Shown in pieces: positions 47,094 through 55,790 of a stretch of DNA of 64,000 bases. The DNA comes from Azospirillum picis (lineage in GTDB: Bacteria; Pseudomonadota; Alphaproteobacteria; Azospirillales; Azospirillaceae). The stretch covers positions 124,001 through 188,000 of the forward strand of contig NZ_JAGINO010000004.1 of assembly GCF_017876115.1 (NCBI RefSeq), in the 5' to 3' direction. A program made the translations under genes and the position numbers. Below the pieces are notes generated by a model, which did not search any database, had not been told where the DNA came from, and saw nothing but the letters and a program-made list of their open reading frames with translations. Numbering within the stretch: the stretch's first letter is position 1; each line of letters starts with the position of its first letter.

Positions 47094-47891
47094 TCAGCCT
47101 TCGGCAGGGCCGTCCTTCCGGTGCAGGGCGAAGCCGGCTGCCGTGGGGCCGCCCAGGCCCGGCCGCAGCGTCATCGCGGGAATGAGGTAGTCGCCGTCGT
47201 TCTGCCGGCGGTAGGGGATCGGCGGGGTGGTGGCGAGCGTCCGCATCCGTTCGCGCAGCCCGGCCGCCACGCGCTCGAAGCCGGCATCGTCGAGACGGTC
47301 GGCCTGATAGGCGACGAAGGGCGGGAGCACCTCGAAGCCCGGATAGAACAGGATGCCGTGGTTGATCGGGAACAGCAGGTCCTCGATGGGGCCGTTGATC
47401 CCGCGCGCCGAGTAATGCTCCTCCCAGCCGCCCGCGGTCACCACCAGCATGGCGCGCTTCCCGGCCAGCAGCCCCTCGCCGTACCGGTCGCCCCAGCGCC
47501 GGTCGCTGTGTTCGCCGACGCCGTAGGCGAAGCCGCGGGCATAGACCCGCTCGACCCAGCCCTTGAGGATGGCCGGCATGGTGAACCACCAGAGCGGGAA
47601 CTGCAGGATCACGGCGTCCGCCCACAGCAGCTTCTCCTGCTCCGCCCTGACGTCGGCGGTCAGCGTGCCGCCGGCATGGGCGTCGCGCGAGGCGGCGGGA
47701 ACCTTCAAGCGCTCCGCCGGCCCCAGGGCCGGGAAATCGTCGCGGTCGACCTGCGCTTTCCAGCGGTCGGCATAGAGGTCCGACACGCGGACCTCGTGGC
47801 CCTGGTCCTGAAGCTCCCGGACGGCGACGTCGCGCAGCGAGGCGCTGAGCGACGACGGCTCGGGATGGGCGAAGACGAGCAGGACGTTCAT
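47094..47891 (-). CDS. NAD(P)H quinone oxidoreductase, flavodoxin-like
   Basis: The ATG at 47891 has a GAAGGAG site and gives 265 aa. It begins MNVLLVFAHPEPSSLS, the FMN/FAD-binding start of the NQO1/MdaB/KefF flavodoxin-like family. DAVILQFPLWWFTMPAILKGW and VVTAGGWEEHYSARG provide further flavin-site segments. The enzyme should reduce quinones or other electrophiles by two electrons. It is divergent from a LysR regulator gene (103-nt gap) and likely controlled by it. It converges on the Kef-type antiporter gene, and in E. coli KefF-type reductases act on Kef channels; that link here is inference. Confidence 0.88.
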   Translation of the reverse strand: MNVLLVFAHPEPSSLSASLRDVAVRELQDQGHEVRVSDLYADRWKAQVDRDDFPALGPAERLKVPAASRDAHAGGTLTADVRAEQEKLLWADAVILQFPLWWFTMPAILKGWVERVYARGFAYGVGEHSDRRWGDRYGEGLLAGKRAMLVVTAGGWEEHYSARGINGPIEDLLFPINHGILFYPGFEVLPPFVAYQADRLDDAGFERVAAGLRERMRTLATTPPIPYRRQNDGDYLIPAMTLRPGLGGPTAAGFALHRKDGPAEG

Positions 47892-47954
47892 GCAGGCGGC
47901 TCCTTCGTGATGGGGATGACGGGTACGCCCTCCCAGGTAGCCGAGCCGCGATCC

Positions 47955-47978
47955 ATCCGCTATACCTTGTGGACGGAT
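47955..47978. promoter_or_regulatory. Dyad in the reductase-LysR divergent gap, possible operator
   Basis: ATCCG-N14-CGGAT lies 17 nt before the LysR ATG in the gap between the divergent genes. Its AT-containing centre and position suit a LysR recognition or activation site for the divergent reductase gene, with autorepression. Confidence 0.35.
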
Positions 47979-47994
47979 AGGATTGTGCCGGAAA

Positions 47995-48930
47995 ATGGAT
48001 AAATCGGACGTCACCCTCGACCGGATGCGGATCTTCGTCCGCGTGGTCGAGCGCGGCAGCCTGTCGGCGGTCGCGCGCGAGATGGGGATCGGGCAATCGA
48101 CGGTGACGCGCCAGCTCCGCGAGCTTGAGGAGGCGCTCGGCGCTGCGCTGCTCAGCCGGACCACGCGCCGCCTCAGCCTGACCGAGGAGGGACAGCGCTA
48201 CCATGCCGACTGCGTCCAGATCCTGCGCCTGGTCGAGCAGGCCGGCGACGAGGTGCGGGGCGCGCGGGGGGCGCCGGCCGGCACCGTGCGCATCTCCTGC
48301 ACGGCGGCCTTCGGGACGCTGTGGGTCAGCCGGTTGATCTTCGCCTTCCAGGATCTGCATCCCGACATCGCCGTCGACTTCAGCCTGTCCGACCAGCGCA
48401 TCGATCTGGTCCGCGACGGGGTCGACATCGCGATCCGCCTCGGGCCGCTTTCCGACAGCTCCATGAAGCTGCGCCCGCTCGGCGAGTCCCATCGGCTGCT
48501 GGTGGCGGCGCCCGGCTACCTCGACCGGCGCGGCCGCCCGTCGGTCCCGGCGGACCTCGCGCTGCATGAGGGCATCCGGATGACCAACGTCGCGGGCAGC
48601 GACAGCCTGACTCTGCTGGGTGCCGACGGACGGCGGACCGACGTCCCCTTCGCCGGACGGTTCCGCGTCGACCATGGGTTGGCCGTCCGCGAGGCCCTCG
48701 TCGCCGGCCGCGGGATCGCGCCGGCGCATCTCTGGCTGGTCGCGGACCATCTCGACGCCGGGCGGCTCGAGAAGGTCCTGCCGGACCAGTCGCTGCCGCC
48801 GGTTCCTCTCAGCATGCTGATCGTTCCCGAGCGCGCCGGCATAACACGCGTCCGCCTGCTGATCGACTTCCTGGCCGGGCATATCGGCCGATTGCCCGGC
48901 ATCCTGCGCCCCGGACGCCGGAGCGATTGA
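47995..48930 (+). CDS. LysR-family transcriptional regulator
   Basis: I take the ATG at 47995 (311 aa); the GTG at 47983 adds four residues. The winged helix-turn-helix lies at 8-67 (MRIFVRVVERGSLSAVAREMGIGQSTVTRQLRELEE). A linker helix and a periplasmic-binding-like effector domain follow (90-300; GTVRISCTAAFGTLWVSRL; LVRDGVDIAIRLGPLSDSSM). It resembles the large LysR subgroup that includes many regulators of quinone reductases and drug exporters (DIAIRLGPLxDSS motif). It is divergent from the reductase and the most likely regulator of it. Confidence 0.9.
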   Translation: MDKSDVTLDRMRIFVRVVERGSLSAVAREMGIGQSTVTRQLRELEEALGAALLSRTTRRLSLTEEGQRYHADCVQILRLVEQAGDEVRGARGAPAGTVRISCTAAFGTLWVSRLIFAFQDLHPDIAVDFSLSDQRIDLVRDGVDIAIRLGPLSDSSMKLRPLGESHRLLVAAPGYLDRRGRPSVPADLALHEGIRMTNVAGSDSLTLLGADGRRTDVPFAGRFRVDHGLAVREALVAGRGIAPAHLWLVADHLDAGRLEKVLPDQSLPPVPLSMLIVPERAGITRVRLLIDFLAGHIGRLPGILRPGRRSD

Positions 48931-49011
48931 CCCGGCGTGGACGGCAGGAGGGCCGGAGCGCATGCCCCGGCCCCCGCAGCGACGCGAACGGTCGATCCCC
49001 CGCTGACAGGC

Positions 49012-49905
49012 TCAGCCTGCCGGCATCTGGCCGGTGACCCAGTAGTCGACCCGCTCCTTGTGTTTGGCGATGTAGTCGTCGATCGCCTTGTCGTAGGAGC
49101 TGTTGTCGGCCTCCAGCATGATCCCCTCCAACTCCTCCAGGGGCAGGTACATGCGGGTCAGGAATTCGGCGATGTCGGGATGATCCTGGTAGAAGCCCTT
49201 GCGCCCCATGACCTGGACGCGCTCCAGGCCGCCCAGCGCACCCTCGGGATCCTCCAGGTAGCGCAGCTTCCACTTGGCGAACATCCAATGCGGATTCCAG
49301 GCGGTGACGACGATCCAGTCCTTGCGCCGTTCGGCGCGGCCGAGCGCGGCGGTCATCGCGGCGCCGCTGGCGGAGACGAGGCTGTAGTCCTTCAGGCCGT
49401 ACGCGTCGATCGCCTTCTCGGAGGCCTTCATCAGGCCGGCGCCAGGATCGATGCCCTGGATCCTGCCGCCCAGCTTCGCCCGCACCTCGGGTTTGGCGAG
49501 GTCGGCGACGGTACGGACCTGGTCGGCCGGGACATAGTCCGGAACCGCCCAGCCCAGGCGTGCGCGGGTATAGAGGATGCCAAGCGGCACCACCTTGTCG
49601 CCGAGCTTCTCCATGTAGTCGGCATGGGTGGCCGGCAGCCAGGACATCATCATGAAGTCGAGGTCGCCCTTGGCCAGGCCCTGGTACTGCAGGCCGATGT
49701 CTGCCAGGACAAGCTCCACCGGCTGGTGCAGGCGCTCCGTGATGAGCCGTTCGGCGAGCCTTGTCACCGCCTCGGCGTCCGACCAGGCGGTCCAGCCGAT
49801 GCGGACCGGCTTCGTCTCGGCGGCGAGGGCGGGTGCCCCCAGCGTGGCGCATCCGACGGCCGCGGCGGCACCGAGGGCCAGCATTTTCAGAAAAGCGCGT
49901 CTCAT
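49012..49905 (-). CDS. Glycine-betaine-type ABC transporter substrate-binding protein
   Basis: The ATG at 49905 has GGAAGGA 9 nt upstream and gives 297 aa. The signal peptide begins MRRAFLKMLALG, a good twin-arginine motif (RRxFLK), and is cut after about residue 28 (APALA). The mature part is OpuAC-like (KPVRIGWTAWSDAEAVTRLAE; DFMMMSWLPATHADYM; WIVVTAWNPHWMFAKWKL), with tryptophans that in this family box the quaternary ammonium group. It is the third gene of an ATPase-permease-binding protein operon. The ligand is likely glycine betaine, proline betaine or choline. Confidence 0.88.
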   Translation of the reverse strand: MRRAFLKMLALGAAAAVGCATLGAPALAAETKPVRIGWTAWSDAEAVTRLAERLITERLHQPVELVLADIGLQYQGLAKGDLDFMMMSWLPATHADYMEKLGDKVVPLGILYTRARLGWAVPDYVPADQVRTVADLAKPEVRAKLGGRIQGIDPGAGLMKASEKAIDAYGLKDYSLVSASGAAMTAALGRAERRKDWIVVTAWNPHWMFAKWKLRYLEDPEGALGGLERVQVMGRKGFYQDHPDIAEFLTRMYLPLEELEGIMLEADNSSYDKAIDDYIAKHKERVDYWVTGQMPAG

Positions 49906-49944
49906 CAAGATCAATCCTTCCGATACTCTCTTGCGGGGGTTGGC

Positions 49945-50892
49945 TCACCCCGCCTGTTGTGCTCCTTCAGGGCGGACCGATCCGGCCTCGCCCGGCTGCG
50001 GCGCGCCGGCCGGAAGCAGCCGCGCGCGCAGCGCGGACAGGCTCGGCCGGGGCGTGGGGGCGCCGGCGCGGCTTCCGAAACTCTGGGTGATGCGGTCGAG
50101 CAGGACGGCGAGGATCACCACCGCCAGGCCGCCGTTGAAGCCCTGGGCGATGTCCAGGCGCTGGATGCCGCTCAGCACCTCGTTGCCGAGGCCGCCCGCG
50201 CCGATCATCGAGGCGATCACCACCATCGACAGCGACAGCATGATGGTCTGGTTGATGCCGGCCATGATCGAGGGCAGGGCGGTCGGGAACTGGACGCGGC
50301 GCAGGAGCTGCGTCGGCGTGCATCCGAAGGCCAGCCCGGCCTCGACCAGCTCGTGCGGGACCTGCCGGATGCCGAGGCTGGTCAGGCGGACAACCGGCGG
50401 CATCGAAAAGATGATGGTGGCGATGGTTCCCGGCACCCGCCCGAGGCCGAACAGCATCGCCGCCGGGATCAGGTAGACGAAGGCCGGCATCGTCTGCATC
50501 AGGTCCAGCGCCGGGCGCAGCACGGCCTGCACCCTGTCGTGGCGGGCGGCCAGGATGCCCAGGGGAATGCCCACCACCAGGGCCACCGCGGTGGAGGTCA
50601 GCACCAGCGCCAGCGTGTCGACCATCTGCGGCCACATGCCGAGGCCGACGACCACCAGCAGCGAGGCCAGGGCGAACAGCGCGAAGCGCCAGCCGATCCG
50701 CCACAGCCCGACCAGCACGATCAGCGCGGCGAGCGCCGTTCCCGGCAGGGAGGTCAGCGCGCCCTGGACGCCGTCGGCGACGGCGCCGATCACCGCGTCG
50801 ATGCCGTCGAACAGCCATTGCGCATGATCCAGCAGGAACAGCACGGCCGCTTCCGCCCAGGATCCGAACGGCAGCTTGAAATCCATGTCCAT
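49945..50892 (-). CDS. Glycine-betaine-type ABC transporter permease (ProW/OpuAB-like)
   Basis: This 315-aa permease starts with an amphipathic segment (FKLPFGSWAEAAVLFLLDHAQ), typical of ProW, and has about six to seven helices. The BPD_transp_1 signature includes TAVALVVGIPLGILAARHD and the EAA loop VEAGLAFGCTPTQLLRRVQFP. The tail after the last helix is long, basic and Pro-rich (SRAGAPTPRPSLSALRARL) and is unusual. It overlaps no gene but lies 2 nt after the ATPase gene and 39 nt before the binding-protein gene. Confidence 0.9.
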   Translation of the reverse strand: MDMDFKLPFGSWAEAAVLFLLDHAQWLFDGIDAVIGAVADGVQGALTSLPGTALAALIVLVGLWRIGWRFALFALASLLVVVGLGMWPQMVDTLALVLTSTAVALVVGIPLGILAARHDRVQAVLRPALDLMQTMPAFVYLIPAAMLFGLGRVPGTIATIIFSMPPVVRLTSLGIRQVPHELVEAGLAFGCTPTQLLRRVQFPTALPSIMAGINQTIMLSLSMVVIASMIGAGGLGNEVLSGIQRLDIAQGFNGGLAVVILAVLLDRITQSFGSRAGAPTPRPSLSALRARLLPAGAPQPGEAGSVRPEGAQQAG

Positions 50893-50894
50893 CG

Positions 50895-52091
50895 TCAGGC
50901 TCCCCGCCCCAGCGTTTCGAGATAGGCGGTTTTCGAGATCGCCCCCAGGAAGGCGCCGCCGGCGTCGATCACCGGCAGCGGGCAGGGACTGGCGGCGACG
51001 CGCTGGCGCACCTCCTCCATCGGCAGGTTGGACGGCACCGCCTCGATCCCCGGCAGCAATGCCTGGTCGATGGTGGCCGAGCCGTTCGACCGTTCGATCG
51101 CCGCCAGCAGCGTGTCGGTGGAGACGACGCCCTGGAACCTGCGCCGCCCGTCATGCACATAGGCGAACTCGCGGTCGCGCTCGCGTAGCTGCCGCAGCGC
51201 GGCCCGCGGTCCTTCACCGGTGTGGCGGACCACCGTCACCTGGTCGCGGCGGGCGATGTCGCCGGCGGTCAGCACCTTGGTGACGTCGATGTTGCGGAAG
51301 AAGCTGCGGACGTAGTCGTTGGCCGGGTTCTTCAGGATTTCGTCGGGCCGTCCGACCTGGACCACTTGGCCGCCTTCCATGATGGCCAGCCGGTCGCCGA
51401 TGCGGATCGCCTCGTCCAGGTCGTGGCTGATGAAGACGATGGTGCGCTGGCGTTCGGCCTGCAGCCGCAGCAGCTCGTCCTGCATCTCCGCCCGGATCAG
51501 CGGATCGAGGGCCGAGAAGGCCTCGTCCATCAGCAGGACCGACGGCTCGTTGGCCAGCGCCCGGGCCAGCCCGACGCGCTGCTGCATGCCGCCCGAAAGC
51601 TCGCGCGGCCAGCTTTCGGCATAGGCGCCGAGCCCCACGGCCTCCAGCGCCTGCTGGGCCTTGTCCCGGCGGGCGGCGAGGTCGACGCCGGCGATCTCCA
51701 GCCCGAAGGCGGCATTCTGCCAGACACGCAGATGCGGCATCAGGGCGAAGGACTGGAAGACCATGGACAGGTCGCGCCGCCGCAGGTCCATGAGGTCGCG
51801 GGCCGACAGGCGCGTGATGTCGCGCCCGTCCACCAGGATCTCGCCCGCCGTCGGGTCGATCAGGCGGTTCAGCATCCGCACCAGCGTCGACTTGCCGGAG
51901 CCGGACAGCCCCATGACGACGAAGATCTCGCCGGGCTGGATGTCGAAGCTGGCATCGAGGACGCCGACCGTCTGGCCGGTCTGCTTGAAAACCTCGTCCT
52001 TGGAACGGCCGGCCTTCAGCAGGGTCATTGCCTGGCGCGGCTGGTTTCCGAAGATTTTGGTGACGCCTTTGACGGCGATTTTTGCGGTCAT
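50895..52091 (-). CDS. Glycine-betaine-type ABC transporter ATPase with CBS pair (ProV/OpuAA-like)
   Basis: The ATG at 52091 has GGGAGA 9 nt upstream and gives 398 aa. The N-terminus is ProV-like ([20 protein letters not shown]). Walker A is GLSGSGKST, the signature [15 protein letters not shown], and Walker [14 protein letters not shown]. Two C-terminal CBS domains (about 280-395; [36 protein letters not shown]) are the usual ionic-strength sensor of OpuA-type transporters, which open uptake of betaine under osmotic stress. It is the first gene of the operon. Confidence 0.92.
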   Translation of the reverse strand: MTAKIAVKGVTKIFGNQPRQAMTLLKAGRSKDEVFKQTGQTVGVLDASFDIQPGEIFVVMGLSGSGKSTLVRMLNRLIDPTAGEILVDGRDITRLSARDLMDLRRRDLSMVFQSFALMPHLRVWQNAAFGLEIAGVDLAARRDKAQQALEAVGLGAYAESWPRELSGGMQQRVGLARALANEPSVLLMDEAFSALDPLIRAEMQDELLRLQAERQRTIVFISHDLDEAIRIGDRLAIMEGGQVVQVGRPDEILKNPANDYVRSFFRNIDVTKVLTAGDIARRDQVTVVRHTGEGPRAALRQLRERDREFAYVHDGRRRFQGVVSTDTLLAAIERSNGSATIDQALLPGIEAVPSNLPMEEVRQRVAASPCPLPVIDAGGAFLGAISKTAYLETLGRGA

Positions 52092-52648
52092 GCGCTGATG
52101 TCTCCCGGGATGGCCCGAAACGGCATGGCGACGCCCGGTCCGTCCTCCGCATGGGAGTCGGAATGGCGGCTGCGACCATTGTCGGGTGGGAGCGTGCGGC
52201 GGCCCGCAGGGCACGCGATGAGGCACGCTGAGAAGGACTTAGGTCCGATGGCGCCGATGGCGCGCGGACAGGATGCGATTGCTAGCAGGCAATCACTGCG
52301 TCACGGGATTGAAGATGCTGCCAGTAAAGAAGTGGTGATCCTCAAATCCGATAAGTCCGGCGAATGGGAATGTTCCTGAATCCTATAATAACAACTGATC
52401 AAACCTCCTCGCCGTTGGGCGAATGATTCCGGCATATGACCTGTCGGTCAAGCGTGATTGTGGCGCAAACAAGGCGGACACCCGTGCTTGTGCCGGAGGT
52501 CAAGCTAACATCAGTGCGATCGAATTTGAACCCTTTTTGGGGCATAATTTGCCCAAGCGCCCAGGAGGACCCTGGGCGGCCTGGAATATCGGAATAAAAA
52601 CCTATGAAGTTGCCGGCTCGCGCGGGGCGGGAGCGGTGCCGGTTCCGC
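52092..52648. other. Intergenic region ahead of the betaine transporter operon
   Basis: This is a 557-nt gene-free stretch, with an AT-rich core at 52260-52610 clearly unlike the neighbouring coding DNA. It holds a dyad GATTGC-N6-GCAATC (52277-52294), which could serve an osmotic or betaine regulator, and a TATAAT at 52384-52389 on the plus strand without a matching -35. I see no trustworthy small gene. GAGCGG-N8-CCGCTC (52631-52650) overlaps the stop of the M42 gene and may form a weak terminator hairpin. Confidence 0.5.
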
Positions 52649-53707
52649 TCAGTCGCGCGGCGGGCTCTGCATGTAGAGCACGAGCAGGCGGACGAGGCTT
52701 TCCAAGGCGTTGACGTGTGTCCGCTCATAGCCGTGCGATGCGTCGATGCCGAAACAGATCAGCGCCGTGCGGATGTCGTTGCCGGCCTCGATGGCGGATG
52801 CGCTGTCGCAGCGGTAGTAGCGGAAGACGTCGCGCTGGTGCGGGATGTTCTGTGCCTCGCATAACGACAGGAGGGAGCGGGTCAGCGCCATGTCGAACGG
52901 GCCGGTGCTGTCGGCCATCGCGATGGTGACGCCGTATTCGCTGCTGTTCTGGCCGGGTGCGACGGTGCCGTTGTCGATGGTGACCATCTCGGCGACGTCC
53001 TGGTGCAGGACGGACGAGGCTCCCGACCCGACCTCCTCGGAGATCGTGAAGAGCAGGTGGCAGTCGACCGGCAGCGGCACGCCGGTCTCGACGACGGCCT
53101 TGGCGGCGCCGAGCATCACCGCCACGCCGGCCTTGTCGTCGAGATGGCGGGAGACGATGAAACCGTTCTCCAGGAATTCCGGCTGCGGGTCGATGGAGAC
53201 GAAGTCGCCGATGTTGAAGCCGCGCTCCTCCAGCTCACGCCGGTTGGTGCAGGGGGCGTCGACGCGCAGTTCCACCTGCCGCCAGCTCACCGGCTGGGTA
53301 TCGACCTCCTCGTTGTAGGTGTGGCCCGACGCCTTCAGCGGCAGGATCGTGCCGCGCCACGGCCCGCGGTCGGTCAGGATCGTGCAGCGCGCGCCCTCGG
53401 CGAAGCGCGATGACCAGTGGCCGACCGGCACCAGCTCCATCCGCCCGTTGTCCTTCAGCATCTTCACCTGGGCGCCCAGCGTGTCGACATGGGAGACCAG
53501 CGCGCGGTCCGGGCTGGACTGCACGCCTTTCAGGTCGGCCCGGATCGCTCCGCGGCGGGTCAGCTCGTACCGGATGCCCATCCGCTCCAGCTCGGCGCAG
53601 CACAGCCGGATCACGTCGTCCGTGCAGCCGGTCGGGCTGGGCGTGGTCAGCAGCCGGAACAGGATGTCCGTGACATATTCCATGTCGATGGGCAGCGGAA
53701 CGGCCAT
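52649..53707 (-). CDS. M42-family peptidase of the NAGGN osmoprotectant system
   Basis: This 352-aa M42-family (glutamyl aminopeptidase-like) hydrolase has metal ligands in ALVSHVDTLGAQ (His, Asp), SRHLDDKAGVAV (Asp, Asp), FTISEEVGSGAS (Glu-Glu) and, late, DASHGYERTH. The third gene of the conserved 'trio' that makes the osmolyte N-acetylglutaminylglutamine amide encodes this type of M42 protein. Its role is not settled; it may recycle the dipeptide or trim a precursor. Gene order (amidotransferase, synthetase, M42) and strand match the system. Confidence 0.9.
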   Translation of the reverse strand: MAVPLPIDMEYVTDILFRLLTTPSPTGCTDDVIRLCCAELERMGIRYELTRRGAIRADLKGVQSSPDRALVSHVDTLGAQVKMLKDNGRMELVPVGHWSSRFAEGARCTILTDRGPWRGTILPLKASGHTYNEEVDTQPVSWRQVELRVDAPCTNRRELEERGFNIGDFVSIDPQPEFLENGFIVSRHLDDKAGVAVMLGAAKAVVETGVPLPVDCHLLFTISEEVGSGASSVLHQDVAEMVTIDNGTVAPGQNSSEYGVTIAMADSTGPFDMALTRSLLSLCEAQNIPHQRDVFRYYRCDSASAIEAGNDIRTALICFGIDASHGYERTHVNALESLVRLLVLYMQSPPRD

Positions 53708-53857
53708 GGTCGGTCCTCAAGGGTTGCGGGGGAACAGGTGGTTCGAGGTGGGCGGCCGCCCCCTCCCGGCCCGTCCCGCGGCGTCAGCGCCCCTTGGGGA
53801 TGCCGGCGCGGGCGGGGCGCGCAGGGGGCGGGTCATCGGAGGCATCCCGCATCCGTC

Positions 53858-55612
53858 TCACAGGATGCCGCGCGTCTGCGGGAACAGCAGGTCGACGAAG
53901 CGCTCCGCCGTCGGCTGGGGCTCGTGGTTGGCGAGGCCCGGACGCTCGTTCGCCTCGATGAAGACGTGGCCGGGACGCTCCGGCGCCTCCACCAGCAGGT
54001 CGAAGCCGACCACCGGAATGTCCAGCGCGCGGGCGGCGACCGTCGCGACCTCCACCAGCTCCGGGTGCAGGGCGTCGGTGACGTCGTGGATGGTGCCGCC
54101 GGTGTGCAGGTTGGCCGTCTTGCGCACCGCCAGCACCTCGCCGGCCGGCAGGATGTCGTCGTAGCCCTTGCCGGCGGCGGCCAGGCAGCGCTCGGTCTCG
54201 GCATCCATCGGGATCCGGCTCTCGCCGCCGGTGGCGGCGGCCCGCCGGCGCGTCTGCGCCTCGATCAGTTCGCGGACGCTGTGGGTGCCGTCGCCGGTCA
54301 CCTCGGCCGGCCGCCGCACGGCTGCGGCCACCACCTTCTTGTCGATGACGATGATGCGCAGGTCCTGGCCTTCGCAGAACTGCTCCAGGAGCACGGTGTC
54401 GCAATGCTGGCGGGCGGCGGCGATGGCGCGTTCCATGGTCTCGGCATCGCGGATGTCGACGGTGATGCCGCGGCCCTGCTCGCCGCGGGCCGGCTTGACC
54501 ACGATGCGGCCGTGCGTCTCCAGGAACCGGGCATTCTCCTCCGGCTCGCCGGCGACCGCCTGGGCCGGAACCTTCAGCGAGGCGCGCTCCAGCACGCGGC
54601 GGGTGACCGCCTTGTCGTCGCACCGGCTCATGGCGATGGCGGAGGTCAGCTCGCTCAGCGATTCGCGGCAGACGACGCTGCGCCCGCCCCAGGTCAGGCA
54701 GAAATAGCCGGCCTCGGCATCCAGGATGTCGACGCCGATGCCGCGGCGCCGGGCCTCGTTGACGATGATCGTCGCATAGGGGTTCAACTGCTCGCCGGGT
54801 TCCGGTCCCATGAACAGCCGTTCGTTGATCGGGTTCTTGGTCTTCAGCGCGAAGGCCGGGATGCGGCGGAAATTCAGCTTCTCGTAGAGCGCGATCGCCG
54901 TCTCGTTGTCGTGCAGGACCGACAGGTCGACGAAGGCGCGGCCGCGCGCCTGCATGTGCTCCGCCACCGTGCGCACCAGCGTCTCGCCGACGCCGGGGAA
55001 GGAGGCCTGCGGATCGACCGCCAGGCACCAGAGGGAGCTGCCGTTCTCCGGGTCGGCGAAGGCGTGGGCATGGTCGACGGCGGTCACCGCCCCGATCACC
55101 TCGCCGGTGCTCTCGTCGCAGGCGATGAAATGGGTCAGCAGCCGGCTGTTGCGCGTCGCCACCAGGAAGGAGGCGGACACCGGGACCATCCGCCGCCGGG
55201 CGTAGATGCGCTGGACGCCCTCGGCGTCCTCGCGGGTGCGCAGGCGGCGGACCGTGTAGCCCTTGGGCCGGCGCCGCGAAGGCCGGTAGTCGGTCAGCCA
55301 CAGGCGGAACGTGTGGGAGGGGTCGAGGAACAGCTCCTGCGGCGCCTGGGCCAGCGCAACATGGGGGTCCTGCAGGTAGAAGGCGATGTCGCGGGTCCCC
55401 GGCGCCTCCTGCCGCAGCGTCCCGACCAGCCGGTCGAGGTCGTCGAAGGTGTGGGCGAAGATCAACCGGCCCCAGCCGCAATCGATCACCACGTCGCGGC
55501 GCGGCGTGGTGCCGTCGTCGGCGTCGTCGTCGACGGTATGGCGCCCGGTGTGGCGAAGGCTGGCGCTGGCGGCACGTTCGAGCCGGTGCGGCTTTACGCG
55601 GGCGTAGGTCAT
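53858..55612 (-). CDS. ngg: N-acetylglutaminylglutamine synthetase (GNAT plus ATP-grasp fusion)
   Basis: The ATG at 55612 gives 584 aa. The frame upstream to 55777 runs through the intercistronic stem-loop and is not used. The N-terminal half has a GNAT acetyltransferase domain (about 115-265; SSLWCLAVDPQASFPGVGETL; FVDLSVLHDNETAIALYEKL). The C-terminal half is ATP-grasp (about 330-584; GRIVVKPARGEQGRGITVDI; TVLLEQFCEGQDLRIIVIDK; VFIEANERPGLANHEP). Together these would acetylate and join two glutamines, as in the known NAGGN pathway of rhizobia and pseudomonads. It is the second gene of the trio. Confidence 0.92.
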   Translation of the reverse strand: MTYARVKPHRLERAASASLRHTGRHTVDDDADDGTTPRRDVVIDCGWGRLIFAHTFDDLDRLVGTLRQEAPGTRDIAFYLQDPHVALAQAPQELFLDPSHTFRLWLTDYRPSRRRPKGYTVRRLRTREDAEGVQRIYARRRMVPVSASFLVATRNSRLLTHFIACDESTGEVIGAVTAVDHAHAFADPENGSSLWCLAVDPQASFPGVGETLVRTVAEHMQARGRAFVDLSVLHDNETAIALYEKLNFRRIPAFALKTKNPINERLFMGPEPGEQLNPYATIIVNEARRRGIGVDILDAEAGYFCLTWGGRSVVCRESLSELTSAIAMSRCDDKAVTRRVLERASLKVPAQAVAGEPEENARFLETHGRIVVKPARGEQGRGITVDIRDAETMERAIAAARQHCDTVLLEQFCEGQDLRIIVIDKKVVAAAVRRPAEVTGDGTHSVRELIEAQTRRRAAATGGESRIPMDAETERCLAAAGKGYDDILPAGEVLAVRKTANLHTGGTIHDVTDALHPELVEVATVAARALDIPVVGFDLLVEAPERPGHVFIEANERPGLANHEPQPTAERFVDLLFPQTRGIL

Positions 55613-55742
55613 GCTGTGGATCTCCCCGGGTGGTCGGCCGGTCTTGCCTTTCGGATCCCGCTGCGGTGGCGGCGAGGGGCACGGGAGGGCGCCTCGCCGG
55701 CCGTTGCGCAGGGGGCCGTTGCGCAGGGGGCCGGTTCCTGTT

Positions 55743-55783
55743 GGCGGTTGCCGCCGGTGCCGTCTCAACCGCGGCACCGGCGG
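55743..55783 (-). terminator. Intercistronic stem-loop pair between asnO and ngg
   Basis: CCGCCGGTGCCG (55751-55762) and CGGCACCGGCGG (55772-55783) are perfect 12-nt arms with a 9-nt loop, starting 7 nt after the asnO stop. A second stem GGCGG-TTG-CCGCC (55743-55755) shares five bases with it, so the two are mutually exclusive. There is no U-run. It could set the relative expression of the two genes by attenuation or mRNA stability. A 15-bp tandem duplication (55700-55729) lies just downstream. Confidence 0.55.
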
Positions 55784-55790
55784 ATCGCGG

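Noticed and set aside
52399-52728. Small frames in the AT-rich gap before the betaine operon (52399-52728 minus, 52423-52713 plus)
   Set aside because: Neither has a convincing ribosome-binding site, family resemblance or the base use of the local genes, and both overlap the end of the M42 gene.
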